The notes under the pieces were generated by a model. It was not told the DNA's origin. It saw only the letters and a program-made list of their open reading frames with translations, and searched no databases. The position numbers and the translations under genes are program-made. Below, one piece after another: positions 10,089 to 18,678 of a stretch of DNA of 64,000 nucleotides (its first letter is position 1; every line of letters begins with the position of its first letter). Location: assembly GCF_020905345.1 (NCBI RefSeq), contig NZ_JAJJMO010000001.1, positions 3,286,001-3,350,000 on the forward strand, in the 5' to 3' direction. Source of the DNA: Flavobacterium pisciphilum (GTDB lineage Bacteria; Bacteroidota; Bacteroidia; Flavobacteriales; Flavobacteriaceae).

Positions 10089-11120
10089 TTATCTATTAAT
10101 TCTATTGCTTGAGCCATTTTTGATAAAATGGTTTATTTCTTCAGGAGTGGTTATGGCAAAATCTCCTACTATACTCTGTTTTATAACTCCGCATGCTGTT
10201 GCCCAATCTATGCATTCTTGCCCGGATAGATCATTTTTAAGGCTGTAGAGTAATCCTGCGGTGAAGGCATCTCCTGATCCGATTTGATCAGTTACAAGAT
10301 GTATCAAGTAGGGTTTAGATTCGTAAAAAGTACCTTTATGTAGTAACATGCCTGAATACAAATGAGTTTGGCCTTCTGATTTTCTGAAACTCATGGCTAG
10401 TGTATCCAGATATGGCATTTTTTCTTTTAGAAGATCATAGGTTTTTAGAAACCGATCTGAATCGGAATCATTTTTGTCAGTTTTGATATTGAAATATATT
10501 TCGGTTGAATCTAAATCGGCAATAGTAATTGTGCTGTAATAGAGTAGTTCAGGCATGATTTCTGAAGGTTTTTTTCCATATTGCCATAATTTAGTACGGA
10601 AATTAAAGTCAGATGATATTGTTATGCCTTTGCGATGAGCAGCTAATATTGCTTCTTTACATACTAAATTGGCTTCGTTGGAAACACCAGGGCTAATGCC
10701 TGACCAATGAAAATGTGTTGTGTTCTCTAGAACTTCATCCCAATTAATTTCATTTTCATTAATCGTTGCAAATGCTGAATTGCTTCGGTCATAGATTACT
10801 TGCGATTGTCGTATTTGGTTACCAGATTCAATAAAATATAAGCCAATCCGATCTCCTCCATAAATGCAATTAGTCGTGCCTACTTTGTATTTATGGAGTT
10901 CGTTTAATGCGAGTTGGGATAAATCGTTGTTAGGTAGGCGAGTAATATAATTGGTCTTTATACCTAATTGTGAAAGTAATACACAAACATTTGCTTCAGC
11001 TCCACCTATGTGAATCTGCATTTCTTTGGCTTGTGTAAATCGATTGCCATGAGCTACACCCATTCGCAATAATAACTCACCAAATGTTGTAATTTTTGTT
11101 TGTGAAGATTTCGTTTTCAT
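10089..11120 (-). CDS. kdgK: PfkB-family sugar kinase, probably 2-keto-3-deoxygluconate kinase
   Basis: Ribokinase-fold kinase of 343 residues with the N-terminal GGAEANVCVLL signature and the C-terminal DQIGSGDAFTAG motif, which contains the catalytic Asp and the anion hole. The assignment to KDG rather than another sugar rests on the adjacent KDPG aldolase. It would phosphorylate KDG to KDPG. Spacing to neighbours is 11 and 14 bp, so it is co-transcribed. Confidence 0.82.
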   Translation of the reverse strand: MKTKSSQTKITTFGELLLRMGVAHGNRFTQAKEMQIHIGGAEANVCVLLSQLGIKTNYITRLPNNDLSQLALNELHKYKVGTTNCIYGGDRIGLYFIESGNQIRQSQVIYDRSNSAFATINENEINWDEVLENTTHFHWSGISPGVSNEANLVCKEAILAAHRKGITISSDFNFRTKLWQYGKKPSEIMPELLYYSTITIADLDSTEIYFNIKTDKNDSDSDRFLKTYDLLKEKMPYLDTLAMSFRKSEGQTHLYSGMLLHKGTFYESKPYLIHLVTDQIGSGDAFTAGLLYSLKNDLSGQECIDWATACGVIKQSIVGDFAITTPEEINHFIKNGSSNRINR

Positions 11121-11131
11121 TTCAAATGGAT

Positions 11132-11599
11132 TTAGTGTAATTCAAAAATAGCTTCAACTTCAACAGGAATATTATCGGGTAATGAGCCCATTCCTACGGC
11201 ACTTCTTACTCCAATTCCATTTTCTTGTCCCCATACTTCAGCAAATAGTTCACTGCAACCATTGATTACATAAGGATGTCTTAAGAAATCAGAGCTACAA
11301 TTAACCATTCCGAGTACTTTGATGACTCTTTTTACTGCGTTAAGACTATCAAAGTTGGTAACAATAGTAGATAGCATTGTTAGTCCTACTTGTCTTGCTG
11401 CTAATTTCCCTTCCTCAATGTCCATGTCGTCCCCAATTCTTCCAATAATTAATGATTTATCATCTCTTACAGGTCCGTGTCCAGATAGGTATAAGTATTT
11501 GCCATCTATTAAAAATGGTTTGTATATTCCAAGAGGCATTGGTGCTGGAGGTAACGTTAGGTTAAGCGTCTCAAATTTTTCTTGTGGTAATAAATCCAT
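11132..11599 (-). CDS. ridA: RidA family enamine/imine deaminase
   Basis: RidA (YjgF) proteins hydrolyse reactive enamine and imine intermediates released by PLP dehydratases. The ATG at 11599 (MDLLPQEKFETLNL) gives 155 residues; the longer in-frame start overlaps the permease and adds an unrelated hydrophobic leader. The C-terminal RSAVGMGSLPDNIPVEVEAI contains the family's substrate-binding arginine. It is somewhat longer than the usual 125-130 residues. Its place beside a D-TA-type PLP enzyme supports a dehydratase reaction that releases ammonia through an enamine. Confidence 0.88.
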   Translation of the reverse strand: MDLLPQEKFETLNLTLPPAPMPLGIYKPFLIDGKYLYLSGHGPVRDDKSLIIGRIGDDMDIEEGKLAARQVGLTMLSTIVTNFDSLNAVKRVIKVLGMVNCSSDFLRHPYVINGCSELFAEVWGQENGIGVRSAVGMGSLPDNIPVEVEAIFELH

Positions 11600-11604
11600 A
11601 GTAG

Positions 11605-12924
11605 TTAATGTATAAAAGTGTTTAATATAAAAATAAAAATAATTCCAAGAATAGATACAAATGATTCCATTACTGTCCACGATTTAATTGTATCCTTCAT
11701 ACTGGTTCCAAAGTATTCTTTGAACATCCAGAATCCGGGATCATTTACATGTGAGCACATAAGGCTACCTGCACCTATTGAAAGGACTAGTAAATTTGGG
11801 TCTAGCCCTTGTAGTTTTAGTAAAGGTAATAATACACCGGCTGTCATTAAACCGGCAGCAGTAGCTGAGCCAACACAAATTCGTATTAATGCAGCAATTA
11901 GCCAAGCAAGCAAATAAGGGTGGATGTCTATTTTTATTAAAGAATCAACAATAGTCTGGCTAACACCACTTACCATCATTATTTCTTTTAAACTCCCAGC
12001 TCCACCAATTATAAGTATTATCAAGGCAACGTCTTTAATGGCTATTGCATATTCATCCATGATTGTTTTCATGTTTTTACCTGTACGAAGACCTAGTGTA
12101 TATGTACAAATTATTAATGAGATTAGCATAATAATACTAGGCTCTCCTATTGTTTGACATACTAACTTTACTTGTTCGTCTTTCCAAATTAAAGGAAGTA
12201 ACGAGGTAATTGTTAAGCCAAAAACAGGGAATAGAGAAGATGTTATACTAGTAAAAAAGCTAGGTTTTGTTGTTAAATTTATAGGTTCTTCTGTTGGGAC
12301 TATGGCATTCTTATCATTAGATTTAATATTCTTGAGTGTGTTTGAGAATAACAAACCAGCAATAAGAATGGTAGGTATGGAAACTACGATACCGTAAGTT
12401 AAAACCAGACCGATATCTGCATTTAATATATTGCTCAACGCCATTGGTGAGGGGTGAGGAGGCAAGAAACCATGTGCTACCGAAAGTGATGCTAGCATTG
12501 GAATAGCTATATAAACTTTGGGTAATTTAAATTGATTGGCTACAGAAAATATCAAGGGTACCAAAAGGATAAAACCTACGCTGTAAAATAAAGGTATTCC
12601 AACTATAAATCCTGTAATCATTAGGCCTAGGCGAACATATTTCTCACCTGTCCATTGCATCACTGTTTTTGCGATTACAGATGCTGCACCAGAAGTAACG
12701 GTAAGTTTACCAATGCAGGTACCAAAAATAATGATTAAGGAAATTGACCCGAGCATATCGCCTAGCCCTTTTTGAACTGTCCCTGTTAATGTTGTTATTG
12801 GCAGACCTAATGCGAGGCCTGCCAGTAAAGATGTTATGATAAAGGCAATAAATGGATTGATTTTAAACCATGTTATTTGTAACACTAAAAAAATAATGCA
12901 TGCCGAAAGAATTATTATGCTCAT
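11605..12924 (-). CDS. gntP: GntP-family gluconate-type permease
   Basis: Inner-membrane symporter of 439 residues with about a dozen hydrophobic helices, matching the gluconate:H+ symporter family in length and in motifs such as FLPPHPSPMA and the CVGSATAAGLM helix. It would bring a sugar acid from the periplasm into the cytoplasm, completing a SusCD-to-GntP uptake path. It lies 13 bp after susD and 5 bp before ridA. Confidence 0.9.
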   Translation of the reverse strand: MSIIILSACIIFLVLQITWFKINPFIAFIITSLLAGLALGLPITTLTGTVQKGLGDMLGSISLIIIFGTCIGKLTVTSGAASVIAKTVMQWTGEKYVRLGLMITGFIVGIPLFYSVGFILLVPLIFSVANQFKLPKVYIAIPMLASLSVAHGFLPPHPSPMALSNILNADIGLVLTYGIVVSIPTILIAGLLFSNTLKNIKSNDKNAIVPTEEPINLTTKPSFFTSITSSLFPVFGLTITSLLPLIWKDEQVKLVCQTIGEPSIIMLISLIICTYTLGLRTGKNMKTIMDEYAIAIKDVALIILIIGGAGSLKEIMMVSGVSQTIVDSLIKIDIHPYLLAWLIAALIRICVGSATAAGLMTAGVLLPLLKLQGLDPNLLVLSIGAGSLMCSHVNDPGFWMFKEYFGTSMKDTIKSWTVMESFVSILGIIFIFILNTFIH

Positions 12925-12937
12925 TTAATTTATTTTA

Positions 12938-14467
12938 CTATTTATCCCACCACATTTTTGTTGTAAATGAATCGCTACCCTGACGTTTTATGGCTTCAGC
13001 TAAGTTAGCTGAATTAACTGAATATTCGCCAGTTGGGTATTTGATACGCCTAGGAATTGTTCCGTTTGTTACATTTCCTGGAAAATTAACCGGAACTAAT
13101 ATTGGGTAGCCAGTTCTTCTCCAATTTGAATAAACTTCTTGCTCATCTACAAATAAGGTAATCCAAAATTGGGTATGTATTTGATTCATTTTTTGATCAA
13201 ATGTGCCACTTGCCATGTATGGATTTTCAGTTAAGTATGGTGTTGCATCCGTTATGGTGTAAGAAATACCATAAATCCCAGCATTTAGAAAAGAGGCTTT
13301 TACGGCTTTTTCGTATAAACTCTGATCGCTTTCTCCCGTATACCAACCTCTTAAAGCCGCTTCGGCCAGATATAAATTTGTTTCAGCATTACTAAGTATA
13401 ATAAGAGGAGAGTCAACTCTTAGAACAGTGCTTTGATTGGGCTCTGAGTAAGTAGCTTGTTCAATTGGAGTTGGTGCTGTTTTAAGCCCATTTGGAAAAC
13501 CTTTTTGGACTTCTGGATTTGTGTTTTGCACCGTGCCTTGCCAAACGCCAGCATATACGCTAATTCTTGGGTCGTTGGTTGATTTTAATACGTCAATAAA
13601 GGTTTTGCTAAGTTTTCCACCTTCATTGTTTGTTTGCCCATACGATCCTTTTGAATAATCAAGTCTTATTGGGTCAAAAGCAGAAGGATTGCGATTAAAA
13701 TCGTTAGGTCCATTAGTATATTTCATGATAGCATTGTCTGCAGTATTGAGGATTACTCCACCTGTAATTGCTTTGTTTACCCAAGTTTTAGAGAGGGCAG
13801 GGTCGACTTTGCTTAATCTCATTCCTAGACGAAGCATTAATGAATAAGAGAATTTTTTCCATTTATTGATATCTCCATCATAAATAAAATCAGCTTTTCC
13901 AAAACTAGGTTTGGAAGCGTCCAATGCTAATGCTGCCTCATCTAGTTCTTTTAGTAAGTCTTTGTATATAGACTCTTGGCTGTCATATTTAGGTAGAAAA
14001 ATATTTTCAGTTCTTGCTTTTGCAGCTTCAGAATAGGGTACATCACCGTATAAATCTGTAAGACGATGATATAGATATGCTCTCCAGATTCTGGCAATGT
14101 TTAGCTTATTGCTATCATTCGGATTGTTTTTTAATGTGTTTATGACAATAGTTATCTGATTTATTGAATTTGGATAAGCTTGTGCGAAGTATGCTGAGTA
14201 GTAAACTTCATTATCAAGATATTTGTCTCCAACTCCGGAAGCTTCTTTATAGGTTGAATAATGCTGGATCATTTGCCCGGATTGAAGAATTGCTGTGAAA
14301 AAATAATTATTATTTAAGCCTTCTAGTTGGGATCTGCTAAAGATAAAATTTGGATTGGGTTTGTCTACTGAGTTTGGATCTGAATTGATTTCTTCAAAAT
14401 CTTTTGAGCAGGCAGATATAGTTAATATAAGGATGCCTATTATGTATATGGATAGTATCTTTTTCAT
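12938..14467 (-). CDS. susD: SusD/RagB-family outer-membrane lipoprotein
   Basis: Surface substrate-binding partner of the SusC transporter. It starts with a lipoprotein signal peptide (ILILTISACSKD, Cys in the lipobox), followed by the tetratricopeptide-like helical SusD fold. It is 509 residues long and of the SusD-like_2 / SusD-RagB type. It lies 36 bp downstream of susC in the same operon. The substrate cannot be read from the sequence; the enzymes downstream point to an amino-sugar acid or a conjugate of one. Confidence 0.92.
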   Translation of the reverse strand: MKKILSIYIIGILILTISACSKDFEEINSDPNSVDKPNPNFIFSRSQLEGLNNNYFFTAILQSGQMIQHYSTYKEASGVGDKYLDNEVYYSAYFAQAYPNSINQITIVINTLKNNPNDSNKLNIARIWRAYLYHRLTDLYGDVPYSEAAKARTENIFLPKYDSQESIYKDLLKELDEAALALDASKPSFGKADFIYDGDINKWKKFSYSLMLRLGMRLSKVDPALSKTWVNKAITGGVILNTADNAIMKYTNGPNDFNRNPSAFDPIRLDYSKGSYGQTNNEGGKLSKTFIDVLKSTNDPRISVYAGVWQGTVQNTNPEVQKGFPNGLKTAPTPIEQATYSEPNQSTVLRVDSPLIILSNAETNLYLAEAALRGWYTGESDQSLYEKAVKASFLNAGIYGISYTITDATPYLTENPYMASGTFDQKMNQIHTQFWITLFVDEQEVYSNWRRTGYPILVPVNFPGNVTNGTIPRRIKYPTGEYSVNSANLAEAIKRQGSDSFTTKMWWDK

Positions 14468-14503
14468 GTCTTTTAATTTATTGAATCATCATTAAAAATT
14501 AGC

Positions 14504-17500
14504 TTATATTTTAACATTTAAACTTAAACCGAAGCTTCTAGTTTTAGGCACTCCAAATTGTTCTATACCTTGAGCGTTACCTGCACTGAATACAGATTCG
14601 GGATCTACATTTGGAGTTTTTTTATAAAGAATGAATAAGTTTCTAGCAACAAATGAAATTGATGCACCTTGTATTTTTGAAAGTCCTTTTATCTTGTTTA
14701 GTGGTAACTGATATCCAATGATTATTTGTCTCAGTTTTATAAAACTTGCATCATATATAAAGGTTGATGAAATGTTTCTTAGCCCATCATAATAAGTTCT
14801 TAGGTTTTCTGGAGCAATAACCATGTCAACAGGGGCGCCATTTACATCGACACCTTTTATAGGTAATCCATTTTCACGACCATCCAATGTAAGCTTTGTT
14901 AATCCCATTCGAGTTCCGTATAAGTCGGTGCCAGAATATAAGCTTCCACCAAATTTACCATCTATAAGGAAGCTAAATGTTAGTGCTTTGTATCTAAATT
15001 CATTACTGATTCCTGCTCCCCAAGGATGTACACCTTGACCTAGTTCTTCAAGCGGTCCTCTTGCAATAGTTGCTGAGCCACCACTTACATTGTAGACAGT
15101 GTTTCCGTTTGCGTCTTTAAGAGGTTTGTATCCTTTTATTATACTGTAGGGTCTGTTAACGTCACTTGTAATTGTGGCGTAGCCATTTACAGAAGTTGCC
15201 ATTGTTATAGAGCTCAATTGATCGGTTAAGGCTACTACAGTATTTTTATTGTAAGAGCCGTTTAAGGTGATGTCCCATGAAAAATTTTCTGATTTCATGA
15301 TTTTTCCATTTATTAAAAGTTCAATACCTCTATTTCTCATCTCGCCAAGATTTAATAGAGACGTGGATGCTCCTGATGCGTTAGAGATTGTAGTTTCTAC
15401 AATGTCGTTGGTAGTTGCACGATTGTACCATGCAAAATCGATATTCATGCGATTGTTGAAGAATCCTAAATCAGTTCCTATCTCAAATGTGGTTGAAGTT
15501 AAAGGGCTTAATGTAGGATTAGGTACTCTTGAACTAGTTGGGCCTTGTAACTGCTGTCCGTTATGCCCGCCTTGTAGCATAGAGTAAGAAGCATTTAATG
15601 CATATGGATCTGGAGTCGCTCCTCCTACTTGTGCCCAAGAACTTCTTAATTTGGCAAATGAAATCCAATGAGGCATTGTTACTATTTCCGAAAGGATTAA
15701 GCTACTTCCAATAGAAGGGTAGAAGACGCTATTGTTTCCTTTGGAAAGAGTAGAGAACCAATCTTGACGACCTGTAAAGTTTAAAAAGAATACGTTCTTG
15801 TAGTCTAAATCTATTGCGCCATAAACAGAGTTGGTTTTTGTTTTTCCGTATGGATAAGTATAGCTTAATGTGGCTAAGTTTGTTAATGAGTAGAAATCAT
15901 CTAATACAAATCCAGAACCTTCTGCTCTAACTTCGTCTCTTAATGTAGTTCGAGAGTTAACTCCTAATAAGGCAGTTAAGGAAATGTCTTTGTAAATGTT
16001 TTTCTTGGTGTAATTAAGTATAGCCTCAGAGTTTATATTGGATAATGTTACTTTTGAGCTTTGAGCATATCCAATTGGATTGTTTAATGTTGTTTTTGGA
16101 ATGTATCCAAAAAAGTCATAATTAGTATAATCTTGTCCAATACGTCCTTGTAAAAACAAATCGGGTGTGAAATTTAATTTTACGTTCAACATTCCTATGA
16201 AACGGTTTTTCGTATCGTTATTTCTGATTTTATTAATTACATATTGAGGGTTAGTTGCTATTGGAACAGGATTCCAAGCTACTTCTTTTCCGTTTTCATC
16301 ATATCCAGGGGCAAGGTTTCTAATGTCAACCGTATTAGCAATCATATAAGTTCCCCAGTTTGGATTCGCCTCTGCATCAGATACAGTTGGTCGATTGTTT
16401 GATTTTTCAATATTATATTGAGTTACTATATCAAATTTTAACCAATCAGTTAAGTTCACATTGCTCGCTAGATTGATTGTTTTGCGGTTAAAGTCAGAGT
16501 TGGGAACAATGCTTTCGTTGTCCATATTCGAGAAAGAAAGACGCCCATTAGCGTTTTCAGCACCACCTGTTAATGCAATTGAATTGATATAGGTGGTTCC
16601 GGGTCTGTAGAAATTTTTGATGTTGTCTTTTTGCGGGCTATAGGGTCTTTTTACTCCGTCAAATTGTATTACATCTGTTCCGTCCATTTTAGCTCCCCAT
16701 GACCAGCGTCCTGCATCTACAGCCTCAGCTTGTGTTAGTGGTTTCTTTCCACTAGCACCAGATCCGTATTCGTATTGCCAATCTGGAATTACCGATGGAG
16801 TTTCCAATGTAAATGAAGTGTTGTAATCTATTCCTATTCCTTTTTGGGCACCACCTCTTTTGGTTTGTATTAAAATTACTCCATTTGCAGCATTTGCTCC
16901 ATATAGAGCTGCAGCGGTACCGCCTTTAAGTACTGTTATGGTTTTAATGTCATCGGGGTTTATAAGTGAAGTACCATCACCTCTGTCTACGTTTATTCTT
17001 GTTGAATTTGCACCATTACCAATGTTGGGTAAATTAAGTTGTGTGTTGTCTATTGGTAAATCATTTACAACATACATAGGTTGGTTGTTTCCGTTTAATG
17101 AACCGTTTCCTCTTATTACAACTCTGCTGGATCCATTTGGACCTGTTGCGGTGCTGCTAACATTTACTCCAGCAATTTTACCAACTAATGCATTGGCTAT
17201 GTTTGCTTCTTTTGCCTTGTTGAATTCAGATCCTTTTAGTTCGGTTACTGCGTATGTTATGGATTTGCTTACTTTTTTAACTCCTAATGCAGTAACAAAA
17301 ACTTGGTCCAAAACATTTTCAGATGGTTTTAAGTTTATGGATAATTGAGTTGTACCGTTTATTTTTGATTCGATTGTTTCGTAGCCCATGTAACTAACAA
17401 TGATATAGTTTTCATTTTCTGGTACACTTAATTTAAAGTTTCCGTTTTCGTCCGAAATTGTTGCTATTTTGTTGTTGCTCTTAGCGTATATAGTTGCTCC

Positions 17501-17659
17501 GGCAATGGGCATTCCATCATCTTGGCCAATTACTTTACCGCTAATCTCAATTTGGTTGGTATTTTGTTCAATAAAGTGCTTTTTTATTGCAAATTCATGA
17601 GCGTTTACTGAAAACATCATTCCTCCGATAAATACTAGGGATAATAACTTTTTTTTCAT
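14504..17659 (-). CDS. susC: SusC/RagA-family TonB-dependent outer-membrane transporter
   Basis: A 1051-residue TonB-dependent transporter that imports the SusD-bound ligand. It has a signal peptide (KLLSLVFIGGMMFSVNA), a carboxypeptidase-regulatory-like beta domain at about residues 38-115, a plug domain at about 120-240, and a long beta-barrel ending in the aromatic RSFGLSLNVKI strand. It heads the eight-gene minus-strand operon reaching to 7226. The promoter and a large palindrome lie directly upstream (17711-17774). Confidence 0.94.
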   Translation of the reverse strand: MKKKLLSLVFIGGMMFSVNAHEFAIKKHFIEQNTNQIEISGKVIGQDDGMPIAGATIYAKSNNKIATISDENGNFKLSVPENENYIIVSYMGYETIESKINGTTQLSINLKPSENVLDQVFVTALGVKKVSKSITYAVTELKGSEFNKAKEANIANALVGKIAGVNVSSTATGPNGSSRVVIRGNGSLNGNNQPMYVVNDLPIDNTQLNLPNIGNGANSTRINVDRGDGTSLINPDDIKTITVLKGGTAAALYGANAANGVILIQTKRGGAQKGIGIDYNTSFTLETPSVIPDWQYEYGSGASGKKPLTQAEAVDAGRWSWGAKMDGTDVIQFDGVKRPYSPQKDNIKNFYRPGTTYINSIALTGGAENANGRLSFSNMDNESIVPNSDFNRKTINLASNVNLTDWLKFDIVTQYNIEKSNNRPTVSDAEANPNWGTYMIANTVDIRNLAPGYDENGKEVAWNPVPIATNPQYVINKIRNNDTKNRFIGMLNVKLNFTPDLFLQGRIGQDYTNYDFFGYIPKTTLNNPIGYAQSSKVTLSNINSEAILNYTKKNIYKDISLTALLGVNSRTTLRDEVRAEGSGFVLDDFYSLTNLATLSYTYPYGKTKTNSVYGAIDLDYKNVFFLNFTGRQDWFSTLSKGNNSVFYPSIGSSLILSEIVTMPHWISFAKLRSSWAQVGGATPDPYALNASYSMLQGGHNGQQLQGPTSSRVPNPTLSPLTSTTFEIGTDLGFFNNRMNIDFAWYNRATTNDIVETTISNASGASTSLLNLGEMRNRGIELLINGKIMKSENFSWDITLNGSYNKNTVVALTDQLSSITMATSVNGYATITSDVNRPYSIIKGYKPLKDANGNTVYNVSGGSATIARGPLEELGQGVHPWGAGISNEFRYKALTFSFLIDGKFGGSLYSGTDLYGTRMGLTKLTLDGRENGLPIKGVDVNGAPVDMVIAPENLRTYYDGLRNISSTFIYDASFIKLRQIIIGYQLPLNKIKGLSKIQGASISFVARNLFILYKKTPNVDPESVFSAGNAQGIEQFGVPKTRSFGLSLNVKI

Positions 17660-17710
17660 AATTCACTGGTTTACATTAATTTAATGTTTATTTGGTTTTT
17701 GATTAGTATC

Positions 17711-17774
17711 CAAATATATATAATTAATTTTCATACACGCAATATTTTTGCATTAAATATGCAAAAATATTGCA
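17711..17774 (-). promoter_or_regulatory. susC promoter overlapped by a perfect 15-bp palindrome
   Basis: On the minus strand TATATTTG (17718-17711) is a -7 element and TTG (17742-17740), 21 nt upstream, fits the -33 box. An inverted repeat with perfect arms GCAATATTTTTGCAT and ATGCAAAAATATTGC around TAAAT spans 17739-17773 and covers the -33 box. Each arm is itself close to palindromic, so it may be two adjacent binding sites about 22 bp apart. The core is shared with the GH20 promoter. Confidence 0.65.
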
Positions 17775-17906
17775 CATTTTTTTTGCATAATGTTTTTTTA
17801 TTCCCAAAAGACTGATGTTTGTTGAGTTGGGTGTTTTTTTTAAAAGGATAATTTTTAAATTTGAGTTTGATAAAAAAATTAATCTTAAAAAGAGTATTTT
17901 TATAAT

Positions 17907-18677
17907 ATGAAAATAGCACTAATTCAATCTGCCCTTCATTGGGAAAACCCTGAGAAAAATCGAAATCATTTTGAGCGTGAAATCAATGAAATTAACGAAG
18001 CTGTTGATTTGATTGTATTGCCTGAAATGTTTTCTACAGGATTTACGATGAATCCTTCTCAAGTAGCCGAAACTATGAATGGGGAAACCGTTTTGTGGAT
18101 TAGGTCATTAGCTAAGGCTAAAAAAACAGCAATTACTGGGAGTTTAGTAATTGAAGAGAATGGAAATTTTTATAATAGATTATTGTTTGTTTTTCCTTCG
18201 GGAGAATTACAGCATTATGATAAACGTCATTTGTTTACCCTTGCAGGTGAAGATAAAGTGTATACTAAAGGAACACAGAAGTTAATTGTAGATTATCTAG
18301 GTTGGAAAATTTGCCCACTTATTTGTTATGATCTTAGATTTCCTGTTTTTTCTAGAAATACTGAGGCTTACGATTTAGTTTTATATGTAGCCAATTGGCC
18401 TAAAATAAGAACTAATGCTTGGGATACATTGCTAAAAGCACGCGCTATTGAAAACGTATGTTATTCGATAGGAGTAAATAGAGTGGGTCTTGATTATCAT
18501 CAATACGAACACATTGGACATTCGCAAGCCATTGATTTTTTAGGAGAATATCTAATTAAACCCCAAGAAGCAGAAGGTGTTTTTATTGTTGAATTGGATA
18601 AAGAGATAATGTATGAAACCAGAAAAAAACTTGATTTCCTAAATGATAAGGATCGTTTTGTAATTGAAGGGTTATAA
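17907..18677 (+). CDS. Omega-amidase-like carbon-nitrogen hydrolase (YafV/Nit2 type)
   Basis: Nitrilase-superfamily amidase of 256 residues, cytoplasmic. The Glu-Lys-Cys triad is visible in VLPEMF, YDKRHLF and ICYDLRFP. Close relatives deamidate alpha-ketoglutaramate or alpha-ketosuccinamate, products of glutamine or asparagine transaminases. It reads away from susC and ends 1 bp before the end of the convergent lipoprotein gene. Exact substrate is inferred from family. Confidence 0.85.
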   Translation: MKIALIQSALHWENPEKNRNHFEREINEINEAVDLIVLPEMFSTGFTMNPSQVAETMNGETVLWIRSLAKAKKTAITGSLVIEENGNFYNRLLFVFPSGELQHYDKRHLFTLAGEDKVYTKGTQKLIVDYLGWKICPLICYDLRFPVFSRNTEAYDLVLYVANWPKIRTNAWDTLLKARAIENVCYSIGVNRVGLDYHQYEHIGHSQAIDFLGEYLIKPQEAEGVFIVELDKEIMYETRKKLDFLNDKDRFVIEGL

Positions 18678-18678
18678 A

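Noticed and set aside
17731..17919. 62-codon minus-strand frame upstream of the amidase
   Set aside because: It lies over the susC operator and promoter region, is extremely Lys/Asn/Phe-rich, and has no homology signal.
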